From positions 1 to 24,160 of the forward strand of contig DATEZO010000107.1 in the NCBI GenBank assembly GCA_035255485.1: a DNA stretch of 24,160 nucleotides, written 5' to 3'. The stretch comes from DATEZO01 sp035255485. GTDB lineage: Bacteria > Pseudomonadota > Gammaproteobacteria > Burkholderiales > Burkholderiaceae_D. Within the stretch, counting starts at the first letter, position 1, and every line of letters starts with the position of its first letter. The notes under the pieces were generated by a model. That model did no database searches, had not been told where the DNA came from, and worked only from the letters and a program-made list of their open reading frames with translations. Of this stretch, positions 1-7,713 are shown piece by piece. Both the position numbers and the translations under genes were made by a program.

Positions 1-1
1 C

Positions 2-1012
2 CGCTGCCTGACCTGCCGCAATTGCGAATCGACCTGCACCTCGGGCGTCCAATATGGCCGGCTGGTCGATATCGGCCGCAAGATTGTCGACGCGCGCGTG
101 CCCCGCCCGCTGGGACAGCGGCTTGTCCGCGCCGCGTTGAAGGAAATGCTGCCGCGCAAATGGCTCTTCACCCCGGCGATGAAGGCAGGGCAACTGGTGC
201 GGCCCCTGTTGCCGAAAGCCTTGCAGAACAAGGTGCCGGCAAAGCAACGCGCGGGCGCCTGGCCGACCGCACAGCATGCGCGCAAGATGGTGCTGCTCGA
301 TGGCTGCGTGCAGCCGTCGATGGCGCCCAACATCAATGCGGCGACCGCGCGCGTGCTGGATGCGCTCGGCGTGCAACTGGTCATCGCCGCGCGGGCCGGC
401 TGCTGCGGCGCGATTCGCTATCACCTGAACGACCAGGCCGGCGGCCTCGATGACATGCGCCGCAATATCGACGCCTGGTGGCCATATGTCGAAGCGGGTG
501 CGGAAGCGGTCGTGATGACGGCCTCCGGCTGCGGCGTGACGGTGAAGGAATACGGCCATCTGCTGGCGCATGACGCGGCGTATGCGGCGAAGGCACAGCG
601 AATTTCGGCGCTGACGAAAGACCTGAGTGAAATCCTGCCGGAGTTTGAAGACGATCTGCGCCGCAGGCTCAAGGGCGGCATCGGCCAGCGCATCGCCTGG
701 CATCCGCCCTGCACGCTGCAGCATGGCCAGCAGATCCGCGGCAAGGTGGAAAGCGTGCTGCGCGCCGCCGGCGTCGATGTCCAGCTATGCGCCGACAGTC
801 ATCTGTGCTGCGGATCGGCCGGCACCTATTCGGTGCTGCAGCCGGAATTGTCCTACCGGCTGCGCGACAACAAACTGGCGAACCTGCAGGCTACGCAACC
901 GGAAATGATCGTGTCGGCGAATATCGGCTGCATCACGCATTTGCAGTCGGGGACGGAGATGCCGGTCATGCACTGGATCGAATTGATCGATCGGGCATTG
1001 ACTGCGCCCTGA
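2..1012 (+). CDS. glcF: Glycolate oxidase iron-sulfur subunit GlcF, 3' part
   Basis: This is the last 336 codons of a gene that starts upstream of the window; the reading frame is open from base 2. The first visible residues contain the CxxCxxCxxxC motif (CLTCRNCESTC) of a 4Fe-4S ferredoxin-like cluster. Two CCG-type cysteine motifs follow: AGCCGAIRYH (bases 401-409) and LCCGSAGTYS (bases 806-814). These duplicated cysteine-rich (CCG) domains are typical of GlcF, GlpC and heterodisulfide-reductase-like subunits. In the family, GlcF passes electrons from the flavin subunits GlcD/GlcE during oxidation of glycolate to glyoxylate at the inner membrane. GlcD and GlcE would be expected upstream, off the window. 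LutA/GlpC-like proteins are alternatives, but the spacing and the end of the protein (MPVMHWIELIDRAL) fit GlcF best. Confidence 0.88.
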   Translation, partial: RCLTCRNCESTCTSGVQYGRLVDIGRKIVDARVPRPLGQRLVRAALKEMLPRKWLFTPAMKAGQLVRPLLPKALQNKVPAKQRAGAWPTAQHARKMVLLDGCVQPSMAPNINAATARVLDALGVQLVIAARAGCCGAIRYHLNDQAGGLDDMRRNIDAWWPYVEAGAEAVVMTASGCGVTVKEYGHLLAHDAAYAAKAQRISALTKDLSEILPEFEDDLRRRLKGGIGQRIAWHPPCTLQHGQQIRGKVESVLRAAGVDVQLCADSHLCCGSAGTYSVLQPELSYRLRDNKLANLQATQPEMIVSANIGCITHLQSGTEMPVMHWIELIDRALTAP

Positions 1013-1130
1013 TTGCGTCGGGTACGGCAGGGAGGGCGCGCGCTACGTTTTTTCACCTTGCCGGACTGACGGTATACACTGGCGCTATTTCCCATGCATG
1101 ATGCATTGATGACAGGAGCTTTGCTTATTC

Positions 1131-1652
1131 ATGACACCTTATCTGGTCCCGGTCGCGCTTGAAACCGAGCGCCTTGCCCTTCGCCTGTTCAGGGAAAACG
1201 ACTGGCGCGCGTTGCATGAGCATTATTCCGATGAAGCCTGCACCCGATTTACGTTCGGTCGCGCATTGTCCGAAAGCGGAAGCTGGCGAGCCATGGCGAG
1301 CATGCTCGGCCACTGGCATTTGCGGGGATACGGCCCGTATGCGGTGGAAGAGAAAGCGTCCGGCCAGGTGCTTGGCACGGTCGGCCTGTGGTATCCGATC
1401 GATTGGCCCGAGCCTGAGATCAAGTGGGCGCTCTCTCGCCGGCACTGGGGCAAGGGATTCGCCAGCGAAGCGGCGCGCGCCGTGCAGCGCATGGCGTCCG
1501 TGCATTTGCCCGAGATATCGCTCATCAGCTTCATCCATGCGCAGAATGCCGCATCGATACAGCTTGCCAGGTCAATCGATGCCGTCTTTGAACGGGAGAT
1601 GGATTTTTACGGGAATCCATGGCATGTCTATCGCCATCCGAAGCGACCGTAA
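1131..1652 (+). CDS. GNAT-family N-acetyltransferase (RimJ/RimL type)
   Basis: The 173-residue protein begins TERLALRLFRENDW, the usual N-terminal strand and helix of RimJ/RimL-type acetyltransferases that modify N-termini or small molecules. The acetyl-CoA pyrophosphate-binding motif is RRHWGKGFA (about residues 103-111), preceded by EIKWALS and followed by a helix (SEAARAVQR). NAASIQLARS corresponds to the conserved 'N-x-x-S' helix late in the fold. The ATG at 1131 has an AGGAG Shine-Dalgarno sequence at 1114-1118, a rather long spacing of 12. The gene stands alone on the plus strand and converges on the peroxidase gene. The substrate cannot be inferred from sequence; members acetylate ribosomal proteins, antibiotics or polyamines. 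No signal peptide is present, so it should be cytoplasmic. Confidence 0.88.
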   Translation: MTPYLVPVALETERLALRLFRENDWRALHEHYSDEACTRFTFGRALSESGSWRAMASMLGHWHLRGYGPYAVEEKASGQVLGTVGLWYPIDWPEPEIKWALSRRHWGKGFASEAARAVQRMASVHLPEISLISFIHAQNAASIQLARSIDAVFEREMDFYGNPWHVYRHPKRP

Positions 1653-1685
1653 AACATATCCGTAAAACGCGTCGCCAGCCGACTG

Positions 1686-1731
1686 CGACCGCGCTTGCGG
1701 TCGGCATGGATGATCCTTGGTGCAGGATCAT
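1686..1731. terminator. Tandem hairpins between convergent genes
   Basis: Two perfect hairpins lie back to back in the 100-bp gap between the convergent acetyltransferase and peroxidase genes. The first is CGACCGC-GCTT-GCGGTCG (1686-1703). The second is ATGATCCT-TGGTGC-AGGATCAT (1710-1731). Neither is followed by a long T tract on either strand, so a classical intrinsic terminator is only partly supported. The position at the meeting point of two transcripts makes a bidirectional terminator or 3'-end stabiliser the simplest reading. Confidence 0.5.
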
Positions 1732-1752
1732 GCCTTGCCGCCATGCCAGACG

Positions 1753-2238
1753 CTATTCCGCCAGCAGTTTTTCGATATCACGGGTCAACTCTTCAGGCGT
1801 GGTCTGCGGCGCATAACGCTGGTACACCGTGCCGTCTTTCTTTACCAGGAATTTGGTGAAATTCCATTTCACCGCTTCCGTGCCCATGAGTCCGGGCGCT
1901 GCGCTCTTGAGGTGCCGGAACAAGGGATGCGCATGTTCACCGTTGACATCGATCTTGTCGAACAAGGGAAATGTCACACCGTAATTCTTTTCGCAGAATG
2001 CGCCAATCTGGTCCGCATCGCCCGGTTCCTGCGCGCCGAACTGGTTGCAGGGAAAGCCGAGGACTTCAAACCCCTTGTCCCTGAATTGCCGGTAGAGCGC
2101 TTCCAGTCCCTTGTACTGCGGCGTGAAGCCGCACTGACTCGCGGTGTTGACGACCAGTAGTACCTTGCCGCGATATTGCGCGAGGTCGACCGTTGCGCCG
2201 TCGAGGCTATCCGCCTTGAAATCGTACACGCTGTTCAT
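1753..2238 (-). CDS. Glutathione peroxidase family protein (Cys type)
   Basis: The 161-residue protein is a full-length BtuE/Gpx-family thiol peroxidase that reduces hydrogen peroxide or lipid hydroperoxides with glutathione or thioredoxin. The catalytic cysteine is C36 in NTASQCGFTPQY; its codon is a normal Cys codon, so this is not a selenoprotein. The conserved GFPCNQFGAQEPG block (from residue 61) supplies the catalytic glutamine, and KWNFTKFLV supplies the Trp-Asn pair (W125, N126). C82 could act as resolving cysteine, as in thioredoxin-dependent members. No signal peptide is seen, so it should be cytoplasmic. It is transcribed alone, downstream of pilU on the same strand but separated by 332 bp. 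An AT-rich stretch just upstream of that gap may hold its promoter. Confidence 0.95.
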   Translation of the reverse strand: MNSVYDFKADSLDGATVDLAQYRGKVLLVVNTASQCGFTPQYKGLEALYRQFRDKGFEVLGFPCNQFGAQEPGDADQIGAFCEKNYGVTFPLFDKIDVNGEHAHPLFRHLKSAAPGLMGTEAVKWNFTKFLVKKDGTVYQRYAPQTTPEELTRDIEKLLAE

Positions 2239-2570
2239 GTTGATCCTGTCGAGAAAAATCGGAAATGCCGCCTGCGTGGATGCAGGATCTCATCATTTCA
2301 TGATTTTACGAATCAGGTTTTGCGCTGCTTCAGGCTAGGCTCCGTTTGCCGCGGTGGTTTCTGTGCGCACATCCAGTTGCCGGATCTCTGTAAAATTAAA
2401 AACAGGGAGTATGCATTAAAAAACGCAATATTCGTAGTGATAATGCGGCTGTTTTAAAATACACGGTAGTGTATGTTTTATGCCCAATGCGTGCGCCAGA
2501 AGCCGGCCACGGCGCATGGGCCCGCGTGGGGCCTTGGCCGATGGTCCTTGAAGTGCATGCGCGCATGCTT
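2239..2570. other. Intergenic region between pilU and gpx
   Basis: This 332-bp gap contains no gene I can support. The side next to pilU (2555-2568) carries the perfect palindrome GCATGCGCGCATGC two bases past the pilU stop, which could be an RNA hairpin. A markedly AT-rich stretch (about 2389-2480) contains ATACAC-GGTA-GTGTAT (2459-2474), a small 6-4-6 inverted repeat. The AT-rich stretch is the likeliest place for a gpx promoter on the minus strand, but I see no convincing -35/-10 pair. Confidence 0.5.
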
Positions 2571-3707
2571 CTATACGATGCCCATGTGATGCGTGCCCTT
2601 GTTGAGATCGCGGTCTTTCGCATCCTTGCTGCGCAGCTTGATGGCAAGCCGCAAATCGTTGACCGAATCGGCGTTGCGCAAGGCATCCTCATAGGAAATC
2701 TGGTCCGCTTCATACAGATCGAACAGGGCCTGGTCGAAAGTCTGCATGCCGAGTTCGCGCGATTTTTTCATGATTTCCTTGATTTCATGCACATGGCCCT
2801 TGAAAATCAGGTCGGAAATCAGCGGGGTGTTCAGCATGATTTCAACCGCCGCGCAACGGCCCTTGGTGTCGCGCAGCGGAATCAGTCGTTGCGATATCAT
2901 CGCCTTCAGATTGAGCGACAGATCCATCAATAACTGGGCGCGCCGCTCGTCCGGGAAAAAGTTGATGATGCGGTCCAGTGCCTGGTTGGCGCTGTTGGCG
3001 TGCAGCGTCGCCAGGCAGAGATGGCCGGTTTCAGCGAATGCGACGGCAAAATCCATGGTTTCGCGATCGCGAATCTCGCCGATCTGGATCACGTCGGGCG
3101 CCTGCCGCAAGGTGTTTTTCAGGGCAACGCCCCAGTTTTCGGTATCGACCCCGATCTCGCGCTGCGTCACGATGCAATTGCGATGCGGATGGATATATTC
3201 GACCGGGTCCTCGATCGTGATGATATGGCCGTGGCTGTTTTCATTGCGATGGCCGACCATTGCTGCCAGCGTGGTGGATTTGCCGGAACCGGTAGCGCCG
3301 ACCATGATGACCAGGCCGCGCTTGGTCATCACCACATCCTTCAGGATCGTGGGCAGCCCCAGGTCCTCGACTTTCGGAATCTCGGTCGTGATGGTGCGCA
3401 ACACCATGCCGACCCGGCCCTGCTGGATGAAGGCTGACACCCGGAAGCGGCCCATGCCGCCAGGATTGATCGCGAAGTTGCATTCCTGGGTCGCTTCGAA
3501 TTCTGCCGCCTGCTTGTCATTCATGATGGCGCGCGCCAGGTCGATGGTATGCGCCGGCGAGAGCGGCTGGTTCGAGACCGGGGTGATCTTGCCGTCGATC
3601 TTGAATGCCGGGGGGAAGTCGGCAGTGATAAACAGGTCGGAACCGTTCTTGCCGAGCATCAGCCGCAGCAAGTCATGCATGAATTTGGTCGCCTGGTCGC
3701 GTTCCAT
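2571..3707 (-). CDS. pilU: Type IV pilus retraction ATPase PilU
   Basis: The 378-residue protein belongs to the PilT/PilU branch of the secretion ATPase (GspE) superfamily. Walker A is GATGSGKST (residues 137-145), followed by the Asp box (ITIEDPVEYIH), Walker B with catalytic Glu (DVIQIGEIRD) and His box (AETGHLCLATLH). It is assigned to PilU rather than PilT because of its N-terminal MLGKNGSDLFITAD, the absence of the AIRNLIRE motif seen in the neighbouring PilT, and a longer C-terminus (ending KGTHHMGIV). In characterised systems PilU is an accessory retraction motor that needs PilT to drive pilus disassembly at the inner-membrane base. It lies downstream of pilT on the same strand, after a 198-bp spacer rich in palindromes. 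The start has only a weak ribosome-binding site (AAGGGCAACAAG). Confidence 0.96.
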   Translation of the reverse strand: MERDQATKFMHDLLRLMLGKNGSDLFITADFPPAFKIDGKITPVSNQPLSPAHTIDLARAIMNDKQAAEFEATQECNFAINPGGMGRFRVSAFIQQGRVGMVLRTITTEIPKVEDLGLPTILKDVVMTKRGLVIMVGATGSGKSTTLAAMVGHRNENSHGHIITIEDPVEYIHPHRNCIVTQREIGVDTENWGVALKNTLRQAPDVIQIGEIRDRETMDFAVAFAETGHLCLATLHANSANQALDRIINFFPDERRAQLLMDLSLNLKAMISQRLIPLRDTKGRCAAVEIMLNTPLISDLIFKGHVHEIKEIMKKSRELGMQTFDQALFDLYEADQISYEDALRNADSVNDLRLAIKLRSKDAKDRDLNKGTHHMGIV

Positions 3708-3730
3708 CTTGTTGCCCTTTTTCGTTGCGC

Positions 3731-3746
3731 TCCTCTTTAAAGAGGA
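3731..3746. repeat. 16-bp perfect palindrome upstream of pilU
   Basis: TCCTCTTTAAAGAGGA is self-complementary over all 16 bases and lies 23 bp upstream of the pilU start codon. It could be a protein-binding site or, in a pilT-pilU read-through transcript, a hairpin immediately before the pilU ribosome-binding site. Confidence 0.6.
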
Positions 3747-3769
3747 AGCTTGTCAGTGTGTCCTAACTC

Positions 3770-3809
3770 GCAGCTTGCAAGCTGCTCGGATTCGCGCGGT
3801 GCGAAATCC
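3770..3809. repeat. Palindromic unit 1 in pilT-pilU spacer
   Basis: The unit begins with the 16-bp perfect palindrome GCAGCTTGCAAGCTGC (3770-3785). An imperfect stem follows, GGATTCGC-GCGGT-GCGAAATCC, with one bulged base. The same two-part arrangement (a TTGCAA-centred palindrome, then GGATTCGC..GCGAAA) recurs about 40 bp further on, so the two are copies of one element. Confidence 0.65.
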
Positions 3810-3847
3810 AGTCACCGTAGCCAGTTCTTTTGCCTCACCCCACCTCC

Positions 3848-3900
3848 GCGCTTGCAAGCGCTCCGGATTCGCCCGGCGCAACGCGTGCGTTGCGAAACCC
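3848..3900. repeat. Palindromic unit 2 in pilT-pilU spacer
   Basis: The second copy starts with the 14-bp perfect palindrome GCGCTTGCAAGCGC (3848-3861). GGATTCGC follows, then a hairpin CGCAACGC-GT-GCGTTGCG that runs into GAAACCCC just before the pilT stop codon. It shares GCTTGCAAGC and GGATTCGC with unit 1 but differs in the rest of the second stem, and the changes partly preserve pairing. This suggests selection on structure or a mobile REP-like element. Confidence 0.65.
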
Positions 3901-3905
3901 CGTGC

Positions 3906-4949
<1,044 letters not shown>

Positions 4950-4950
4950 T

Positions 4951-4956
4951 TATAAT
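4951..4956 (+). promoter_or_regulatory. Candidate -10 box for yggS-proC
   Basis: TATAAT, a perfect consensus -10 hexamer on the plus strand, lies 39-44 bp before the preferred yggS ATG. No good -35 hexamer is found 16-18 bp upstream. The box sits inside the pilT ribosome-binding/spacer region, so transcription of the two genes would overlap. Confidence 0.4.
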
Positions 4957-4991
4957 TCCTGAATGTGCCGATGAGCAATGAAAGTAAATTG

Positions 4992-5021
4992 ATTATGTCC
5001 GCAATCGTTCAGAACTTGCAA
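4992..5021 (-). promoter_or_regulatory. Candidate promoter for pilT
   Basis: On the minus strand TTGCAA (5016-5021) and CATAAT (4992-4997) are separated by 18 bp, a plausible sigma-70 promoter that would give a leader of about 35 nt before the pilT ATG. It lies inside the 5' end of yggS. The assignment is by eye only. Confidence 0.35.
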
Positions 5022-5699
5022 GCCGTGCGTGAATCTATCGGCATTGCGGCGCGCGCAGTGGCGCGTGCGCCCCACGAGATCCACTTGCTGGCTGTTTCAA
5101 AGACGTTCGGGCCGGAAGCCGTGATCGAGGCGGCGCAGGCGGGCCAGGTCGCTTTCGGAGAAAACTATCTGCAGGAAGCGCTCGACAAAATAAGCGCGGT
5201 CCGGAGCATGCGGCCTGATTTGTTGCTCGAATGGCATTTTATCGGGCCGATCCAGAGCAACAAGACGCGACCAATCGCCGAACATTTCGACTGGGTCCAT
5301 TCAATCGAGCGCGAAAAAACGGCGCAGCGCCTGTCGGAACAGCGCCCGGCGCACCTGCCGCCGCTGAATGTCTGCCTGCAGGTGAATATCAGCGGCGAAT
5401 CCAGCAAGAGCGGCGTCGCGCCGGATCAACTGGCGCACCTGGCACAGGCAGTGGCGCGCATGCCGCATCTGAAGCTGCGCGGATTGATGGCGATCCCCGA
5501 AGCCGAAGCAGGGTTCGAGCGCCAGCGCGCGCCATTCCGGCAATTGCGCCAGCTGTTCGATGCGCTGTGCGCCAGCGGCCATGCCCTGGATACGCTGTCG
5601 ATGGGGATGTCGGCCGATATGGCGGCGGCGATTGCGGAGGGCGCAACCATCGTCCGCGTGGGAACGGCGATTTTTGGAAAAAGAGATTATGCAACGTGA
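4995..5699 (+). CDS. yggS: YggS family pyridoxal phosphate homeostasis protein
   Basis: The 234-residue protein (from ATG 4995) is the PLP-binding YggS/PLPBP protein, a single-domain TIM barrel resembling the N-terminal half of alanine racemase. It buffers free pyridoxal phosphate rather than catalysing a known reaction. K36 in LLAVSKT is the PLP-binding lysine. Further family blocks are FGENYLQEALDKI, EWHFIGPIQSNK, VNISGESSKSG, LRGLMAIP and LSMGMSADMAAAI, with RVGTAIFG at the end. The reading frame is open further upstream to GTG 4965 and ATG 4971. I chose ATG 4995 because the N-terminus MSAIVQNLQAVRESI then aligns with the usual family start and matches the 234-residue length of E. coli YggS. 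It diverges from pilT and overlaps proC. Confidence 0.95.
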   Translation: MSAIVQNLQAVRESIGIAARAVARAPHEIHLLAVSKTFGPEAVIEAAQAGQVAFGENYLQEALDKISAVRSMRPDLLLEWHFIGPIQSNKTRPIAEHFDWVHSIEREKTAQRLSEQRPAHLPPLNVCLQVNISGESSKSGVAPDQLAHLAQAVARMPHLKLRGLMAIPEAEAGFERQRAPFRQLRQLFDALCASGHALDTLSMGMSADMAAAIAEGATIVRVGTAIFGKRDYAT

Positions 5700-6522
5700 A
5701 TTGAAGATTGGTTTTATCGGCGGCGGCAACATGGCGACTGCGCTGATCGGCGGCCTGGCAGGCAAGTTGACTGCGGCCGGTAACCTGCATGCGGTCGATC
5801 CGAATCGGGATGCCCTGCAAAAGCTGGAACAGCAATTCGGCGTGACGACCGCCGACCATATCGGCGCAGCCATTGCGCACAGCGATGTGATTGTGCTGGC
5901 GGTCAAGCCGCAGCAGATGAGAACCGTTGCGGCGCAACTGTTGCCGCATCTGTCATCGCAACTGGTGCTGTCGATTGCCGCCGGCATCCGCGCCAGCGAT
6001 CTGTCGCGCTGGCTGAACGGTTATGCGGCGATTGTCCGCACCATGCCGAATACGCCGGCGCTGATCGGCAAGGGCATCACCGGCATGACGGCAATGGCCG
6101 GCGTATCGGCGCAGCAGCGCGATGTGGCGGACGCGATCATGCGCGCGGTCGGTGCCACGGTATGGCTGGACGATGAAGCATTGATCGATCCGGTGACGGC
6201 GATTTCCGGCAGCGGCCCGGCCTATGTGTTTTATTTCATCGAGGCGATGCAGCAGGCGGCGCAGGAAATGGGCCTGAGCAAAGAACAGGGCGCGCAACTC
6301 GCGATCGCGACATTTGCCGGCGCCGCACAGTTGGCCGCGCAGTCATCCGATCCGGTTGACCTGTTGCGCGAGCGAGTCACTTCCAAGGGCGGCACCACGT
6401 ACGCTGCGCTGACCAGCATGGCTGCCAGCGGCGTCAAGGAAGCGATCATTCGCGCGGCCAAGGCAGCAGCTGCGCGCGGCAAGGAACTGGGTGAGGAATT
6501 CGGTCGCGATCAGGCAGCCTGA
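5689..6522 (+). CDS. proC: Pyrroline-5-carboxylate reductase
   Basis: The 277-residue enzyme catalyses the last step of proline synthesis, NAD(P)H-dependent reduction of 1-pyrroline-5-carboxylate. The N-terminal Rossmann motif is IGFIGGGNMA (residues 7-16). Family blocks VLAVKPQQM, RTMPNTPALIGKGITGM, the signature AISGSGPAYVFYFIEAM and the C-terminal RVTSKGGTTYAAL are all present. The frame is open far upstream inside yggS. The start was set at ATG 5689 because it gives the normal N-terminus (MQRELKIGFIGGG) and has a purine-rich ribosome-binding site (GGAAAAAGAG). This start overlaps the yggS stop by 11 bp, so the two genes are probably translationally coupled. The 3' end converges on the yqjK-like gene with a 9-bp gap. 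Confidence 0.97.
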   Translation: MQRELKIGFIGGGNMATALIGGLAGKLTAAGNLHAVDPNRDALQKLEQQFGVTTADHIGAAIAHSDVIVLAVKPQQMRTVAAQLLPHLSSQLVLSIAAGIRASDLSRWLNGYAAIVRTMPNTPALIGKGITGMTAMAGVSAQQRDVADAIMRAVGATVWLDDEALIDPVTAISGSGPAYVFYFIEAMQQAAQEMGLSKEQGAQLAIATFAGAAQLAAQSSDPVDLLRERVTSKGGTTYAALTSMAASGVKEAIIRAAKAAAARGKELGEEFGRDQAA

Positions 6523-6531
6523 CATGTCGGT

Positions 6532-6828
6532 TTAGCGGCGCTGCTGCAAGCTGTGCACGACCGGTGCCACGGTGCGCCAGGTTTTCAATGCGATCGTACT
6601 GGCCTTCAATAACGCCTGCGCGCGGCGCGGATTGAGCGCGATCAGCAGCACCGCAATGCCGCCGATCCAGGCCGGATGTTCCTTGACGCGGCGCAGCAGG
6701 ACTACCGAGGCATCCATCGCCGACATCGAGCTCGTCCACTGCGTGCTGTGCCATGTCAGCAGTTTCCTTTGCTCTTCGCAGCGAGCGATGAGTTCCTCCC
6801 GGCGCCGGGCAAGTTGATCTGTTTGCAT
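6532..6828 (-). CDS. YqjK-like protein
   Basis: The 98-residue protein has a charged N-terminal helix (LARRREELIARCEEQRKLL), a central hydrophobic stretch (PAWIGGIAVLLIAL, about residues 52-65) and a basic C-terminus (ending SLQQRR). This fits the small YqjK family of E. coli (99 residues). The position is the strongest evidence: it is the third gene after a DUF883 protein and a holin-like protein, in the E. coli order yqjD-yqjE-yqjK. Function is unknown. The gap from the upstream gene is only 15 bp, so they are probably co-transcribed. Its stop lies 9 bp from the proC stop on the other strand. Confidence 0.75.
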   Translation of the reverse strand: MQTDQLARRREELIARCEEQRKLLTWHSTQWTSSMSAMDASVVLLRRVKEHPAWIGGIAVLLIALNPRRAQALLKASTIALKTWRTVAPVVHSLQQRR

Positions 6829-6843
6829 ATGCGTTGCCTGCGA

Positions 6844-7209
6844 TTATGAAGATGGCTTGAGCGTTTCGATATCTTTCGACAGCTCCACCAGTGTATGGCC
6901 CAGCAGCCGAGGCTTGTGGCGGTAACCGTTCAGCATCTTGAAAACCAGCGTGACGCCTGCAATCCCGAATAACGCGATCAGCGTCAGCAGTACGCCGATA
7001 CGGTGCGCATCCCAGAAAATCGCCACTACCAGCAGAATCACCAGCAGGATGGCCAGGCCGAAGAAAAACATGGCTGCCAATGCCAGCAGCAGCCAGGAAA
7101 AGTAGCGCAGCGCTTCTTCTTCCACCTCGACCGCGGCCAGCGCAGCGCGGGTCTGGAGGATGGCAATGAAACTCGTGCCCAGACGTGCCAGTGAGTCGGC
7201 AATTCCCAT
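6844..7209 (-). CDS. Phage holin family protein (YqjE-like)
   Basis: The 121-residue inner-membrane protein has an N-terminal cytoplasmic amphipathic segment (SLARLGTSFIAILQTRAALAAVEVEEE). Two long hydrophobic helices follow (about residues 39-66 and 71-92), then a charged tail ending ELSKDIETLKPSS. This is the pattern of the holin-superfamily-III-like YqjE proteins. The name reflects fold resemblance only; these chromosomal members are not part of a lysis cassette. The frame is open upstream to 7278, but ATG 7209 (MGIADSLARLG) is preferred because it begins 2 bp after the stop of the DUF883 gene, which suggests translational coupling. No phage genes are nearby. Confidence 0.82.
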   Translation of the reverse strand: MGIADSLARLGTSFIAILQTRAALAAVEVEEEALRYFSWLLLALAAMFFFGLAILLVILLVVAIFWDAHRIGVLLTLIALFGIAGVTLVFKMLNGYRHKPRLLGHTLVELSKDIETLKPSS

Positions 7210-7211
7210 GC

Positions 7212-7529
7212 CTATTTGCGTCCGGCCAGGAGTCCGACTACCAGCCCCGCCAGTGCGCCGAGCCCAACCGATTTCCATGGGTGTTCCTGGACATACTGGT
7301 CGGTGGTTTGTGCGGCTTCCCTGGTGCGGGCGATCACCGATTCTTCCATATGATCGAGACCGCCTTTAGCCGATTGCAGCGTCGATTCGAATCTGGCTTT
7401 GGCCGACTGGTAGCTTTCGCTGGTTTGCTGTCCGGTATTTCTCAAGAGATTTTCCGCATCCTTGATGACCGATTTCAGATTTTCCGTCAATTTGTCGCGG
7501 GTTTCGCTGATTTGTTGCATCTTGTCCAT
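7212..7529 (-). CDS. DUF883 family protein (YqjD/ElaB-like)
   Basis: The 105-residue protein is mostly a long amphipathic alpha helix (DKLTENLKSVIKDAENLL ... ARFESTLQSAKGGLDHMEES). It ends in QEHPWKSVGLGALAGLVVGLLAGRK, a glycine-rich C-terminal membrane anchor with terminal basic residues (about residues 82-105). That is the hallmark of the DUF883/YqjD/ElaB/YgaM family. E. coli YqjD is a stationary-phase inner-membrane protein reported to bind ribosomes through its soluble part. It is the first gene of the three-gene operon; a 24-bp palindrome lies 53 bp upstream of its start. Confidence 0.9.
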   Translation of the reverse strand: MDKMQQISETRDKLTENLKSVIKDAENLLRNTGQQTSESYQSAKARFESTLQSAKGGLDHMEESVIARTREAAQTTDQYVQEHPWKSVGLGALAGLVVGLLAGRK

Positions 7530-7581
7530 ATGTCATTCCATTCAAATGATTGAAATCGTGTCGCATGCATTTCATTAACAG

Positions 7582-7605
7582 CGTTTCATCACGAGTGATG
7601 AAACG
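7582..7605. promoter_or_regulatory. 24-bp perfect inverted repeat upstream of yqjDEK-like operon
   Basis: The arms CGTTTCATCAC (7582-7592) and GTGATGAAACG (7595-7605) are exact reverse complements separated by GA. The element lies in the 184-bp spacer between the ubiA stop and the DUF883 start. It has no T tract on either side, so it is more likely an operator or RNA stem than an intrinsic terminator for ubiA. Confidence 0.5.
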
Positions 7606-7713
7606 AATTCGATGCATTGTCAGCAATCAGTGTAAGCAAGGAGTGCGCCGCCATGTTGTGCGGCATCAAACTCCCGTTGGCGGAGCTTTATGGACAAAGC
7701 GGAAAAAACGACG

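Noticed and set aside
1753..2238. Selenoprotein glutathione peroxidase
   Set aside because: The catalytic position is an ordinary Cys codon and there is no in-frame TGA.
3731..3900. CRISPR array between pilT and pilU
   Set aside because: There are only two composite units with imperfect identity and unequal length, no regular spacers and no cas genes.
6844..7209. Holin-like gene as part of a prophage or lysis cassette
   Set aside because: No endolysin, spanin, integrase or other phage gene is near, and the context matches the chromosomal yqjDEK operon.
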